DNA from: Janthinobacterium sp. 61
GTDB lineage: Bacteria; Pseudomonadota; Gammaproteobacteria; Burkholderiales; Burkholderiaceae_D
Assembly (NCBI RefSeq): GCF_002846335.1
Contig: NZ_PJMQ01000001.1
Coordinates: forward strand, 2,666,001-2,730,000
Length of the DNA: 64,000 bases
Reading direction: 5' to 3'
Numbering within the stretch: the stretch's first letter is position 1; each line of letters opens with the position of its first letter. The notes below the pieces were generated by a model. That model was not told the origin of the DNA, ran no database searches, and saw only the letters and a list, made by a program, of their open reading frames with translations. The position numbers and the translations under genes are program-made. Positions 8,593-18,054 of the stretch are shown here, piece after piece.

Positions 8593-9249
8593 CTATTCGG
8601 CGTCAGGCTGCTGCGACGGATGGGCAGCGGCAAACGCAGGCAAGCCGGCGCAATGCGCATGGATGCGCACCACGCGCGGGTACGGCGCCAGGTCGATGGC
8701 GAAACGCTGCGCATTGAACACTTGCGGCACCAGACAGCAATCGGCCATCGTCGGACTGTCGCCATGGCAGAACAGGCCCGTGCCGGCAGGGTCGCCCTGC
8801 GCCAGCAGCGCTTCCACGGCCGCCAGTCCCTCGGCCATCCAGTGGCGGTACCACTCCTGCTTGGCCTCGTCCGACAGGCCAAGCGTGTTTTTCAGGTATT
8901 TCAGGACGCGCAGATTCGTCAGCGGATGGGCGTCGCAGGCGATCGCCAGCGCCAGCGCGCGCACGCGGGCGCGTCCCAGCGCGTCCGCCGGCAACAGCGG
9001 CACGCCAGGACGCGTCTCGTCGAGGTATTCGAGCATCGCCAGCGACTGCGTCAGGATGGCGCCGTCGTCATCGAGCGCCGGCACCAGCGCCGACGGGTTG
9101 ACGGCGCGGTAGGCTGGCAGCAGCTGCTGGCCGCCATCCTGCAGCAGATGCACGGGAATGCTGTCGTAAGCGATGCCCTTCACATTGAGGGCGATGCGTA
9201 CGCGGTAGGCTGCCGAACTGCGGAAATAGGTGTACAGCTTCATGCTCAT
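8593..9249 (-). CDS. maiA: Maleylacetoacetate isomerase (zeta-class GST)
   Basis: 218 aa. The N-terminal thioredoxin fold carries the zeta-class motif SSAAYRVRIALN at about residue 11, which binds glutathione; the C-terminal helical domain follows. It isomerises 4-maleylacetoacetate to 4-fumarylacetoacetate in tyrosine/homogentisate breakdown. The gene lies 14 bases downstream of the fumarylacetoacetate hydrolase gene, so the two steps are encoded together. Some gentisate pathways use the same enzyme on maleylpyruvate. Confidence 0.9.
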   Translation of the reverse strand: MSMKLYTYFRSSAAYRVRIALNVKGIAYDSIPVHLLQDGGQQLLPAYRAVNPSALVPALDDDGAILTQSLAMLEYLDETRPGVPLLPADALGRARVRALALAIACDAHPLTNLRVLKYLKNTLGLSDEAKQEWYRHWMAEGLAAVEALLAQGDPAGTGLFCHGDSPTMADCCLVPQVFNAQRFAIDLAPYPRVVRIHAHCAGLPAFAAAHPSQQPDAE

Positions 9250-9263
9250 GGCGAGGCGTCCTT

Positions 9264-10286
9264 TCAGGCGCGACCGGCGTACAGCGCGACCGTCTGCTCG
9301 ATGCTGCCGAAGATGCTGGCGCCCGCCGCGTCGCGCATCTCGATGCGCACCGTGTCGCCGAACTTCAGGTACGCCGTCTTTGGCGCGCCGTGTTCGATGG
9401 TTTCATACATGCGCACCTCGGCCAGGCAGCAATAGCCCACGCCGCCATTGTCGATGCTGGAACCGAACAGATTGCCCTGCTTGTTCGACACGGTGCCGGA
9501 ACCGACGATGCTGCCGGCGCCCAGTTCGCGCGTCTTCGCCGCATGAGCGACCAGCTGGGCGAAGTTGAATGTCATGTCTTCGCCCGCATTCGGCTTGCCG
9601 AAGGGCTTGTCGTTCAGCTCCACCAGCAGCGGCAGGTGCAGCTTGCTGTCCGACCAGTCGGCACCCAGTTCATCGGGCGTGACGGCGACGGGCGAAAACG
9701 CGCTGGCCGCCTTGGACTGGAAGAAGCCAAAACCCTTGGCCAGTTCGCCCGGAATCAGGTTGCGCAGCGAGACATCGTTGACCAGCATGACCAGGCGAAT
9801 CGATGCCGCCGCATCGGCCACGCCGGCGCCCATGGCCACGTCGCCCGTAATCACTGCCACTTCCGCTTCCAGGTCGATGCCCCACTCTTCCGACAGGGCG
9901 AAGATCGGGTCGCGTGGGCCGATGAAACTGTCCGAGCCGCCCTGGTACATCAGCGGGTCCGTGTAGAACGAGGCTGGCACTTCCGCGTTGCGCGCCTTGC
10001 GCACCAGTTCCACGTGGTTGATGTAGGCGGAACCGTCGGCCCACTGGTAGGCGCGCGGCAGCGGCGAGTGGCACAACGCTGCATCAAACGGCTGCGCGTC
10101 CGGCGCCTGGCCCGCGTTCAGGTCGGCGTAGGCCTGTTCCAGCTTTGGCGCGACGGCGTCCCAGTTGTCGAGTGCCGCCTGCAGGGTGGGAGCGATGGCG
10201 GCCACGCGCTGATACTGGCGCAGGTCGCGGCTGACGAGGATCAGGGCGCCGTCGCGGCTGCCGTTTTTCAGGGTTGCGAGTTTCAT
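9264..10286 (-). CDS. Fumarylacetoacetate hydrolase family protein
   Basis: 340 aa, with an N-terminal region and the FAH catalytic domain. Metal-binding acidic residues are seen in WGIDLEAEVAVITGD, and VMLVNDVSLRNLIPGEL plus GSGTVSNKQG are family motifs. It is expected to cleave fumarylacetoacetate to fumarate and acetoacetate, the last step of homogentisate catabolism. RBS AAGGAATACC precedes the ATG. Homogentisate dioxygenase itself is not in the window, so the substrate is inferred from the maiA neighbour. Confidence 0.88.
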   Translation of the reverse strand: MKLATLKNGSRDGALILVSRDLRQYQRVAAIAPTLQAALDNWDAVAPKLEQAYADLNAGQAPDAQPFDAALCHSPLPRAYQWADGSAYINHVELVRKARNAEVPASFYTDPLMYQGGSDSFIGPRDPIFALSEEWGIDLEAEVAVITGDVAMGAGVADAAASIRLVMLVNDVSLRNLIPGELAKGFGFFQSKAASAFSPVAVTPDELGADWSDSKLHLPLLVELNDKPFGKPNAGEDMTFNFAQLVAHAAKTRELGAGSIVGSGTVSNKQGNLFGSSIDNGGVGYCCLAEVRMYETIEHGAPKTAYLKFGDTVRIEMRDAAGASIFGSIEQTVALYAGRA

Positions 10287-10334
10287 GGTATTCCTTGTTC
10301 GGTGGTTGTTTCAGAAGGTATCGGTCTGCAGCGC

Positions 10335-10868
10335 TCAGGCTTCGGCCGGCGCGTGCATCCAGGCGGCGTGTTTCGGCGCACGGCGCGTCTGCGACCATTC
10401 TTCCAGCATTTCCCATTTGACGGCGTCCAGTTTGGCCATCATTTCCGGCGTGCCCACGTTGGCCGCCAGTTCCAGGCGGTGACCGTTCGGGTCAAAGAAG
10501 TAAATCGACTGGAAGATCGCGTGGTTGACAGGGCCCAGCACCTCGATGCCTGCGGCCACCAGGCGCTCCTTGGCGGCCAGCAGTTCTTCCATGCTGCCCA
10601 CTTCCAGCGCCAGGTGCTGCACCCAGGCGGGGGTATTGCGGTCGCGGTCCATCGGCGGCTGCGTCGGCAGTTCAAAAAAGGCCAGCACATTGCCCTGGCC
10701 CGCGTCGAGGAAGACATGCATGTACGGGTCCGGCGCCTTGGTCGACGGCACCAGGTCTTCGGCGATGGCGAGGACGAAATTCATGTTCAAATGCTTGACA
10801 TACCACTCGACGGTTTTCTTCGCGTCGATGCAGCGGTAGGCGACGTGGTGGATTTGCTTGATTTTCAT
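10335..10868 (-). CDS. VOC family (glyoxalase/dioxygenase superfamily) protein
   Basis: 177 aa. Starts MKIKQIHHVAYRCIDAKKTV, with HHVAY as first metal-ligand strand, HLALEV in the second module and FFDPNGHRLELAAN providing the C-terminal metal Glu. This is the vicinal-oxygen-chelate fold of extradiol dioxygenases and glyoxalases. As first gene of the FAH-maiA operon it probably acts on an aromatic ring-cleavage intermediate, but the exact reaction cannot be read from sequence. RBS GGAGACAGACC. Confidence 0.82.
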   Translation of the reverse strand: MKIKQIHHVAYRCIDAKKTVEWYVKHLNMNFVLAIAEDLVPSTKAPDPYMHVFLDAGQGNVLAFFELPTQPPMDRDRNTPAWVQHLALEVGSMEELLAAKERLVAAGIEVLGPVNHAIFQSIYFFDPNGHRLELAANVGTPEMMAKLDAVKWEMLEEWSQTRRAPKHAAWMHAPAEA

Positions 10869-10929
10869 GGTCTGTCTCCAATGGATGCGCTCAGGGCGCG
10901 ATGGCTGGCGTGTTTTTCAGCTTTTCACC

Positions 10930-10958
10930 ATTAGAATCGAGTTACAGCTATCATACAA
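10930..10958 (-). promoter_or_regulatory. Candidate promoter of the VOC-FAH-maiA operon
   Basis: On the minus strand TTGTAT (10953-10958) and TCTAAT (10930-10935) are separated by 17 bases, 62 bases upstream of the VOC start. The region is shared with the divergent LysR gene, the usual arrangement for LysR control. Confidence 0.5.
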
Positions 10959-10992
10959 ACAATTTTTAACCATTGATTTATCGGATTATCTT

Positions 10993-11961
10993 ATGAGTCC
11001 CAGCCTGCGACAGATGCGCGCCTTCGTGGCGCTGGCCAAGACCGGCAGTTTTACCCTGGCCGCCGAATACCTGCACGTGACGCAGTCCGCCTTGAGCGGC
11101 TTGATCAAGGAACTGGAAAGCGTGCTGGGCGTGCGCGTGGTCGAGCGCAGCACGCGCAAGACGCAGCTGTCGGAAATCGGCCGCGAACTGTATCCGCTGT
11201 TTGAAAAGATGATCGAGGATCTCGATGGGGCCATGGCCGGCATCGCCCAGCGCAAAGCCCTGAAAACGGGCATGGTGCGCATAGCAGCGCCGCAGATGAT
11301 GGCGTGTACCCTGCTGCCGGAAGTGATCGCCGCGTACCGCCAGGCCCATCCGGATGTGCAGCTGCGCCTGGTCGACTGCCCCGTGGAGAATGTATCGAGC
11401 CGTGTCTTCAGCGGCGAAGTCGATTTCGGCATCGGCCCCGAGCGCGATCCGACGGCGGAAATTGCCGCGCAAGTACTGTTCGAAATGCCCTTCGTGCTGG
11501 TCTTCCCGGAGCAGCACCCGCTGCAACAGAAAGACCGCGTCACCTGGGCCGACGTGGGCGACTACCCGTTCATCTCGCTGCAGGGCCAGTTTACGGAACG
11601 CCTGCTGCGCGACATGCACGGCAGCTTCCGCGACCTGTCGCTCAATCCCTACAATGAAGTCACGTTCATGACAACGGCGCTGGCCATGGTCAGCGCCAAC
11701 CTGGGCATCACGGTCTGCCTGCCGTATGCAGAACCGATGGTCAAATTATATAAATTGCAGATGCGCGCCCTGCACGAGCCGGAACTGACGCGGCGCTTTT
11801 TCGTCTACACGAAGACGGGCCGTTCGCTGTCGCCGGCGGCCGAAAGCTTCATGGCCTTCCTGTTCCAGTTCGTCGAGACGCACGAGTGGAATGTGGGCGC
11901 GGGCGGCGACGCGGCACGCGATAGCCTGCCAGCGGGCAACCCTGCGGGCAGCGCTTTATAA
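10993..11961 (+). CDS. LysR family transcriptional regulator
   Basis: 322 aa. The N-terminal HTH is seen in LRQMRAFVALAKTGSFTLAA and HVTQSALSGLIKELESVLGV; the rest is the periplasmic-binding-like effector domain. I start at ATG 10993 (MSPSLRQM) because the open frame before it encodes non-family sequence and crosses the promoter region. It is divergent from the VOC-FAH-maiA operon and probably controls it with an aromatic intermediate as inducer; this is inferred from position. Confidence 0.9.
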   Translation: MSPSLRQMRAFVALAKTGSFTLAAEYLHVTQSALSGLIKELESVLGVRVVERSTRKTQLSEIGRELYPLFEKMIEDLDGAMAGIAQRKALKTGMVRIAAPQMMACTLLPEVIAAYRQAHPDVQLRLVDCPVENVSSRVFSGEVDFGIGPERDPTAEIAAQVLFEMPFVLVFPEQHPLQQKDRVTWADVGDYPFISLQGQFTERLLRDMHGSFRDLSLNPYNEVTFMTTALAMVSANLGITVCLPYAEPMVKLYKLQMRALHEPELTRRFFVYTKTGRSLSPAAESFMAFLFQFVETHEWNVGAGGDAARDSLPAGNPAGSAL

Positions 11962-11989
11962 TGGCGCATCGCCCCTTTGCAAACACGCC

Positions 11990-12649
11990 ATGACCCAGCC
12001 TGACCAGCACGACCTGTCGCCCATCGACGCGGCCACCATCGCCATCAACCAGCGCATGAACAAATTCGACGGTCATGAACAAGTCTGGCTGTTCGGCTAT
12101 GGCTCCCTGATCTACAAGGCGGACTTTCCCTATATCGAGCGCCGCCCGGCCAGCATCGCCGGCTGGACGCGGCGCTTCTGGCAGGGTTCGCACGACCATC
12201 GGGGCACGCCCATGGCGCCGGGCCGGGTCGCCACCATCGTGCCGCAGGCGGGCGCCGTGTGTGACGGCATGGCTTACCTGATCACGCCAGAAGTCTTCGC
12301 CCACCTCGACCACCGCGAAAAAAATGGCTACCTGCGCCTGGCCACCGACATTAGCTTCGAGGACGGCGGCAAGGTCGAAGGCCTGGTGTACATCGCAAAC
12401 GAGGAAAACGCCGCTTTCCTCGGTGCCGCCCCGGAACTGGACATCGCGCGCCAGATCGCCCGATCAAACGGCCCCAGCGGCCCGAACAGCGAATACCTGC
12501 TGCACCTGGCCAACGCCCTGCGCGAGCTGGGCAAGAACGACCCGCACGTGTTTGCCATCGAGCAACATCTGGCGCAACTCCAGACACCTACCCAGCACAG
12601 CGCAGCAGCACACCCCTGCAGCAACAGCACTGACGCCGGTGTAGCTTAA
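11990..12649 (+). CDS. Gamma-glutamylcyclotransferase (ChaC-like)
   Basis: 219 aa. VWLFGYGSLIYKADFPY is the diagnostic YGSL substrate-binding motif, followed by RRFWQGSHDHRGTP, seen in ChaC enzymes that cleave glutathione to 5-oxoproline and Cys-Gly. The C-terminal 25 residues are low complexity (TQHSAAAHPCSNSTD). Start ATG 11990 removes 33 non-family codons. It ends by overlapping the convergent radical-SAM gene by 4 bases. Confidence 0.88.
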   Translation: MTQPDQHDLSPIDAATIAINQRMNKFDGHEQVWLFGYGSLIYKADFPYIERRPASIAGWTRRFWQGSHDHRGTPMAPGRVATIVPQAGAVCDGMAYLITPEVFAHLDHREKNGYLRLATDISFEDGGKVEGLVYIANEENAAFLGAAPELDIARQIARSNGPSGPNSEYLLHLANALRELGKNDPHVFAIEQHLAQLQTPTQHSAAAHPCSNSTDAGVA

Positions 12650-13836
12650 AACAGATCCAGCTGCCCCGCATTCGCCCCTTTTGCCTTGTTCCCCAACGGC
12701 GGCACCACCAGCGGCCGGCGGAACTGCGTGCAATCGAGCTGCTTGAAACGCCCCCCCTTGCCGTGCAGCCCCAGCCGATGCACGGCCTTTTCAAAGCGCT
12801 GGTGGATGAGGTCGGCCCATACGCCTTCGCCCCGCATGCGCGCGCCGAACGCGCTGTCGTAATCCTTGCCGCCACGCATTTCGCGCACACGGTTCATCAC
12901 GCGCTGGGCCCGCTCCGGGAAGTGCGCCTCCAGCCATTGCTGGAACAATGGACTCACTTCCCACGGCAGGCGCAGCACCACATAATGGGCGTGGATCGCG
13001 CCCGCGTCGCGCACGGCTTCAAGCAGCTGCTCGATTTCCGGCTCCGTCACGAACGGAATGATGGGCGCGATGCTCACGCCCACGGGAATGCCCGCCTCCG
13101 TCAGGGTGCGGATGGTGCGCAGCCGCCGCGCTGGCGCGGCCGCGCGCGGCTCCAGGGTGCGCGCAATGGCAGGGTCGAGCGTGGTGACAGTGACGGCCAC
13201 GGCCGCCAGGCGCCTGGCCGCCATGGGCGCCAGAATGTCGATGTCGCGCTCGATCAGCGACGATTTTGTGATCAGCGCCACGGGATGTTCGCACTCGTGC
13301 AGCACTTCCAATACGCGCCGCGTCAGCTGCCGTTCGCGTTCGCACGGCTGATACGCATCGGTATTGACGCCCAGGGCGATCGGTTCGGGCACATACGATG
13401 GCTTGGCCAATTCGCGCCGCAACAGTTCGGGGGCGTTCACCTTGGCATAGATGCGGCTCTCGAAATCCAGGCCCGGCGACAGGCCCAGATAGCTGTGCGT
13501 GGGACGGGCAAAGCAATAAATGCATCCGTGTTCACAGCCCCGGTACGGGTTCAGCGACACATTGAAGGGCAAGTCGGGCGAAGCATTGCGCGTGAGGATG
13601 GTGCGCGCCTGCTCGTCGCTGACCTGCGTCTTCCAGCCCGAAGCGACCTCCTCCCCGGCCGTTTCATCCAGGCCACCCACGCTCCAGCCGTCATCGAAAC
13701 CGGCGCGCGCATGCGCCTCGTAGCGCCCTTGCAAGTTCGACACGGCTCCGCGCCCCTTGTGAGCTTTCAGCGATTGCGGCGGCAACATGGCTTGCCCGGC
13801 GAAGCTGTCATCGTGCTCTGGAATGATTGCTTTCAT
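12646..13836 (-). CDS. PA0069-type radical SAM protein (SplB/DNA photolyase-like class)
   Basis: 396 aa. The radical-SAM cluster motif is CEHGCIYCFARPTHSYLG (C-x3-C-x2-C) near residue 104. The flanking LNPYRGCEHGCIYC and later VALITKSSLIERDIDI are features of the COG1533 class that includes spore photoproduct lyase. The reaction is unknown. ATG 13836 (MKAIIPEH) is preferred over 13848 because GGGG lies upstream. A LexA box 14 bases before the start implies SOS induction, which fits DNA repair. Confidence 0.85.
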   Translation of the reverse strand: MKAIIPEHDDSFAGQAMLPPQSLKAHKGRGAVSNLQGRYEAHARAGFDDGWSVGGLDETAGEEVASGWKTQVSDEQARTILTRNASPDLPFNVSLNPYRGCEHGCIYCFARPTHSYLGLSPGLDFESRIYAKVNAPELLRRELAKPSYVPEPIALGVNTDAYQPCERERQLTRRVLEVLHECEHPVALITKSSLIERDIDILAPMAARRLAAVAVTVTTLDPAIARTLEPRAAAPARRLRTIRTLTEAGIPVGVSIAPIIPFVTEPEIEQLLEAVRDAGAIHAHYVVLRLPWEVSPLFQQWLEAHFPERAQRVMNRVREMRGGKDYDSAFGARMRGEGVWADLIHQRFEKAVHRLGLHGKGGRFKQLDCTQFRRPLVVPPLGNKAKGANAGQLDLF

Positions 13837-13849
13837 GAACGGCCCCATT

Positions 13850-13869
13850 AACTGTATATACGTACAGTA
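13850..13869 (-). promoter_or_regulatory. LexA (SOS) box upstream of the radical SAM gene
   Basis: Sequence aactgtatatacgtacagta contains CTGT-N8-ACAG with an AT-rich core, differing from the E. coli ideal TACTGTATATATATACAGTA at only three positions. It starts 14 bases upstream of ATG 13836, where LexA would block transcription. The only other nearby gene, DTW at 13917-14600, ends 48 bases away and is transcribed toward it. Confidence 0.88.
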
Positions 13870-13916
13870 TACTATGCCGCTGCGCGGGCAAGATCAAGGG
13901 CTGGCGTGATGCCTTT

Positions 13917-14600
13917 TCACGCTTTTTCAGCATGCTGCATGACATAACTCAACTGCTGCGCGACAAAACCGTCAAATGCCGTGATCAAGGGAACGAACCG
14001 GGGTGCATCCTGCTCCAACTGCATCAAGGCATAGCATGTCGCTTCCAGGGTCGATAACTGGTCTGGCGCGTGTGCCTTGCGGATCAGGTAATGGGAAGCG
14101 GGCGTGTCGCGCAAGGGCAGGCGCGGCAACTGTTGCAAGCGGGGATTCAGGTACAGCATCTTGCGGCTCTTGCGCCAGGTGGCGTCCAGCACCACCAGCT
14201 GCAAGCGGGCCGGATCGAGCAATGTGGCGGGGTCGAGCGCAGGCGGCGGCGCGATGCCCAGCGAACGATCGCCTGGCGTATCCGGGTACAGCAGCACAGT
14301 GTGCTTGTCGGCCAGCAATGCGGCGAGCGTGTCAGGGGCAAACTGCTCGCCCGTCAGCATGCGGCTGTTGGGTAGGCTCAGGTGCAGCAAGCGGGCGCTG
14401 CCCTTGGCGTTGTTGACTTCCAGCGGATGCTGAAGGATCAGCACGTCCACCGCGTGGGCAACGGGGGTGATCCAGCGGCAGATGCAGCTGGTTTCGGCGC
14501 GCAGACAGATTGGACAGCGCGCGCGTTTTGCGGTTTCAGCCAAGGAGGAGGATGCAGCGGTATGGCTGGAGCTAGAACTGGAGGTACGGCGGGTGGTCAT
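13917..14600 (-). CDS. DTW-domain tRNA-uridine aminocarboxypropyltransferase
   Basis: 227 aa. The DTW-type motif appears as LDATWRKSRKMLYLNP near residue 140, with an N-terminal Cys cluster CPICLRAETSCIC. The YfiP/TapT family transfers the aminocarboxypropyl group of SAM to tRNA uridine-47 (acp3U). The residue order and length fit this family; the Cys cluster may bind zinc. An acidic-to-serine low-complexity stretch opens the protein. Confidence 0.87.
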   Translation of the reverse strand: MTTRRTSSSSSSHTAASSSLAETAKRARCPICLRAETSCICRWITPVAHAVDVLILQHPLEVNNAKGSARLLHLSLPNSRMLTGEQFAPDTLAALLADKHTVLLYPDTPGDRSLGIAPPPALDPATLLDPARLQLVVLDATWRKSRKMLYLNPRLQQLPRLPLRDTPASHYLIRKAHAPDQLSTLEATCYALMQLEQDAPRFVPLITAFDGFVAQQLSYVMQHAEKA

Positions 14601-14671
14601 GGCGGAGCGCGTTCGCGGCTGTCTTCAAGCCGCGATTGTAGCGCCCGCGCCATGCCACGGGGAGTCTGCGC

Positions 14672-16408
14672 TTAAAACTCTTCCCATTCGTCGGCGCCAG
14701 ACGCCACCGGCGCCTTCGGCGCGCGTGCGCGCATCGCTTCCGCTGGCGCCGCCACGGGCTGCGCTGGCGCACGCCGCACGGCGGCTTGCACGGCAGGCCG
14801 CATGGCCGTTCTTGCCGGCGCAGACGCTTTCACAGACGAAGCAGCCCTGGTGGAAACATATTGCTGCGTGGCATCAAGCTTGAATACTCCCACCACCTCG
14901 GCCAGCTTGGCTGCCTGTTCCTGCATGGATTCGGCCGCTGCGGCAGCCTCTTCCACCAGGGCCGCATTTTGCTGTGTCACCTGGTCCATCTGGCCGATGG
15001 CCTGGTTGACCTGTTCGATGCCGGCGCGCTGCTCGTCGCTGGCATCGGTGATCTGGTTCATGATCTGCGTCACATGGCTGATGCTCTGCACGATCTCGTC
15101 CATGGTGCGGCCCGCCTTGTCCACCAGTTGCGAACCGGCCTCGACCTTTTGCACGGAATCGTCGATCAAGCCCTTGATTTCCTTGGCCGCCGCGCTGGAG
15201 CGCTGCGCCAGGTTGCGCACCTCGGAGGCCACCACGGCAAAGCCGCGGCCCTGTTCGCCAGCCCTGGCCGCTTCCACGGCCGCGTTCAGGGCCAGGATAT
15301 TCGTCTGGAAGGCGATGGCGTCGATGACGCTGATGATATCGACAATCTTGCGCGAGGAATCGTTGATCGAGCCCATGGTGCTGACCACTTCCGACACCAC
15401 CACGCCGCCCTTGCTGGCGATCTGCGAGGCGTCGATGGCCAGCTGGTTGGCGCTACGTGCATTGTCGGCATTGAGTTTCACGGTCGAGGTCAGCTCTTCC
15501 ATCGAAGAAGCCGTCTCTTCCAGCGAACTGGCCTGCTGCTCCGTGCGCGACGACAAGTCAAGGTTGCCGGCGGCAATTTCGCTCGACGCCGTGCTGATCG
15601 ATTCCGTGCCGGCGCGCACCTGGCCGACGATACTGACCAGTTTATCGTTCATGTTCTTCAGCGCATGCATCAGTTGCCCCGTTTCATCGTGGCTTTCCAC
15701 CACGATATGGCTGGTCAGGTCGCCAGCGGAAACGGCTTCCGCCACCTGCACGGCGCGCGTGATGGGACGCGTGATCGAGCGCGTGATCCAGTATGCGCAG
15801 GCGATGCCCAGCAAAATGGCGAGCGCGCCCAGCGAGATCAGCAGCAAACGGCCGCTTTCATAGCGCGAACGGATTTGCGCGGCCGCTTCGTCCAGCAATC
15901 TGGCTTCCAGCACTTCCAGCTTCTTCAGCGCCGCCAGATAAATGTCGCGCTTGGCGACCATCTCACCTTCGTACAGGCGCTTGCCCAGTTCCAGGTCGCC
16001 CGCGTTCTTGGCCTTGAACACATTCTTGCGCACTTCCGTATACGCCTTGCGCGTGCTCAGCACCTCCTGGTACAGCGCCTGCTCTTCAGTGTTCAGCTCG
16101 CTCTTGCCGATATCGTTCTGGATTTCCGTGGCGCGGGCAGACGACACCGCCATTTCCTTTTCAAACTGCTTCTGGTGTTCAGGATCGCTGACTTTCCAGG
16201 CGGCGGCCGTGCGTGCCGCGTTCACCTCGATGACCTTGGTCCATTCGGCGATCAGGCGCTCATTGCGCACCTTGACATTGACCAGTGTGTCGGTTTCCTT
16301 GCTGGCGCTTTGCATCTGCACGATGCCCACCACGGTCAGGCTCGTCAACAGGAGCAGGACGGCGGCAAAAGCGCCACCGAGACGCACGCCGATTTTGAGG
16401 TTTTTCAT
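14672..16408 (-). CDS. Methyl-accepting chemotaxis protein with C-terminal tether
   Basis: 578 aa. TM1 is at about 8-32, a periplasmic four-helix bundle (4HB_MCP type) follows, TM2 ([20 protein letters not shown]) at about 190-210, then HAMP and a signalling coiled coil with the conserved tip [20 protein letters not shown]. The protein ends EWEEF, matching the W-x-x-F pentapeptide that recruits CheR/CheB. Between tip and tether is an Ala/Pro-rich linker. ATG 16408 has AGGA upstream; the frame extends 14 codons further. Ligand unknown. Confidence 0.94.
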   Translation of the reverse strand: MKNLKIGVRLGGAFAAVLLLLTSLTVVGIVQMQSASKETDTLVNVKVRNERLIAEWTKVIEVNAARTAAAWKVSDPEHQKQFEKEMAVSSARATEIQNDIGKSELNTEEQALYQEVLSTRKAYTEVRKNVFKAKNAGDLELGKRLYEGEMVAKRDIYLAALKKLEVLEARLLDEAAAQIRSRYESGRLLLISLGALAILLGIACAYWITRSITRPITRAVQVAEAVSAGDLTSHIVVESHDETGQLMHALKNMNDKLVSIVGQVRAGTESISTASSEIAAGNLDLSSRTEQQASSLEETASSMEELTSTVKLNADNARSANQLAIDASQIASKGGVVVSEVVSTMGSINDSSRKIVDIISVIDAIAFQTNILALNAAVEAARAGEQGRGFAVVASEVRNLAQRSSAAAKEIKGLIDDSVQKVEAGSQLVDKAGRTMDEIVQSISHVTQIMNQITDASDEQRAGIEQVNQAIGQMDQVTQQNAALVEEAAAAAESMQEQAAKLAEVVGVFKLDATQQYVSTRAASSVKASAPARTAMRPAVQAAVRRAPAQPVAAPAEAMRARAPKAPVASGADEWEEF

Positions 16409-16672
16409 TGCGTGATTCCTATCTGAAAAAAAACAATGCACAGACGCCACGAAACCGACCTGCTGCTACCTAGCAATATAGCAGGCATCTGCCGTGCGGC
16501 AATCACGAACGGCGACGCAACGCTACCGCCTCGCCAGAATGGCAGCACGCCGCAGCGCACCACTTTGGAGCAGATTGTGAGTGAATCAGGATGGCATTGC
16601 AAGAAATAACATGCAGGAAAGCAACAACTGGGAGACACTATGCCGCCACGAATGGGCGGCAGGCAAGCAAGC

Positions 16673-17185
16673 TCAGTTTTGCTTCACATAGATCAATTTT
16701 GACGTATCGAAACCCAGCCCCCGGGCTTTCTCGATCAATCGTTGCTGCAAGCCAGCGTCCATGGTGGGCGTGCGCGACAGCAACCACAAGTATGACTTGT
16801 CGGGGCCGCTGATCATGGAATAGCTGTAATCTTGCTGGTCCAAATCAAAAACGATGTAGGAACCATAAAAGGGGCCGAAAAACGACACTTTCAGGTAGCC
16901 CACGTCTTTCTTGTCCACGAAATACGCCTTGCCTTCGGCTTCCGTCCACTTCGCATCCGCGTCCTTGTAGCCGCGATTAAGCACTTTCAAGCCACCATCC
17001 TGGCGCAGGCTGTAGTCGGCCGTCACATGGCTCAGGCCCCGTTCGAACGAGTGGTCCAGACGCGCAATCTCATACCACTTCCCCAGATAGCGGGTCGTGT
17101 CGAAGTGATTGACGGGATGAATATTCTCGGGCCGGCCCACACAGCCGGCCAGTACGAGCACACACAGGAACAACAGTTTTTTCAT
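16673..17185 (-). CDS. Outer-membrane lipocalin (Blc-like lipoprotein)
   Basis: 170 aa. A lipoprotein signal MKKLLFLCVLVLAGC ends at a clear lipobox (LAGC). The mature part has the lipocalin signature YLGKWYEIARLDHSFERGL and a C-terminal LSRTPTMD typical of bacterial lipocalin Blc. It is expected to bind lysolipids or fatty acids at the cell envelope. It lies 35 bases downstream of a periplasmic binding protein gene in the same direction. Confidence 0.93.
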   Translation of the reverse strand: MKKLLFLCVLVLAGCVGRPENIHPVNHFDTTRYLGKWYEIARLDHSFERGLSHVTADYSLRQDGGLKVLNRGYKDADAKWTEAEGKAYFVDKKDVGYLKVSFFGPFYGSYIVFDLDQQDYSYSMISGPDKSYLWLLSRTPTMDAGLQQRLIEKARGLGFDTSKLIYVKQN

Positions 17186-17220
17186 GGTCTTCTCCAGATG
17201 GTGAAATCAAGGCAGCTGCA

Positions 17221-18027
17221 TCAGGGCAGCAATGCGTGGTCGACGATGCGGCGGATCGCGCCATTATTTTGCATGCGCACGATGGCGGCATTGAATTGCT
17301 CGATAAAGTCATCACGATAAGGGTAGGCGGCCGGCCGGCGGGCCGTAAAGCCCAGGTGGCCCTGCTGGCTGGCCAGCTGCGCCGTTTCCTGGATCGCCTG
17401 CATCGGCGTGCCCGGCGGCCCATCGCGCCGGATGCGCTGCAATTCCCACTGCGCCGACAGGCGGTCGCTGACATAGCAATCGATGCGCCCGCGCATCAGC
17501 TTGAGCAGATTCGTGCGCGTGCCCTTGGCCGGGTCGAGCACGATTTTTTCGGCGCGCAAGGACGCCGTCAGCGCCGCATCGCCAAGCAGGAAACCCGCGT
17601 TCACGCCGATGTGCAGGCCGCCGTAATCGGCGGGCCACTGGCGCAGTGCGCGCTTGGCCAGCACGTCCTGATTGCACAGCACCACCAGCTGCTCCATCAG
17701 CAGCGGCACGGAATAGCGCACATACGGCCGTTCGCTGCGCCACGAATACGGCGGATACAGGGCAAACGCCTCGCCCGTCTGCAGCATCAGCAGTCCCCGC
17801 TTCCAGGGCACCGGGCGCAGCTGCACCGCATACTGCGGCATCGATTGCAAGGCGACACGCACGATCTCCGTGTAGATGCCTTTCAGCTGGCCATTCTCGA
17901 CGTAGGAGTACGGCGGATAATCGTCGTCGCCATAGATCACCAGTGGCGTCGCAGCCCCGGCGTGCGCGCTGGCAGCGATGGACAGGCATAGCGCGGCAGG
18001 CAACATGAGCATTCTGAGCATGCCCAA
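17221..18027 (-). CDS. Periplasmic solute-binding protein (SBP_bac_3-like)
   Basis: 268 aa. A Sec signal peptide (ALCLSIAASAHAGA) precedes PLVIYGDDDYPPYSYVENGQ and LKGIYTEIV, the opening of family-3 extracellular solute-binding domains for polar amino acids. No ABC permease or ATPase gene is beside it, so it may be an orphan binding protein or a sensor-like protein. ATG 18021 is an alternative start. Confidence 0.75.
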   Translation of the reverse strand: MGMLRMLMLPAALCLSIAASAHAGAATPLVIYGDDDYPPYSYVENGQLKGIYTEIVRVALQSMPQYAVQLRPVPWKRGLLMLQTGEAFALYPPYSWRSERPYVRYSVPLLMEQLVVLCNQDVLAKRALRQWPADYGGLHIGVNAGFLLGDAALTASLRAEKIVLDPAKGTRTNLLKLMRGRIDCYVSDRLSAQWELQRIRRDGPPGTPMQAIQETAQLASQQGHLGFTARRPAAYPYRDDFIEQFNAAIVRMQNNGAIRRIVDHALLP

Positions 18028-18054
18028 AGATTAGCATGGAAGCGCCAACAGCGA

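Noticed and set aside
16640..16664. Hairpin TGCCGCC/GGCGGCA near the lipocalin gene end
   Set aside because: No T-run on either side and both flanking genes run in the same direction, so a terminator call is not supported.
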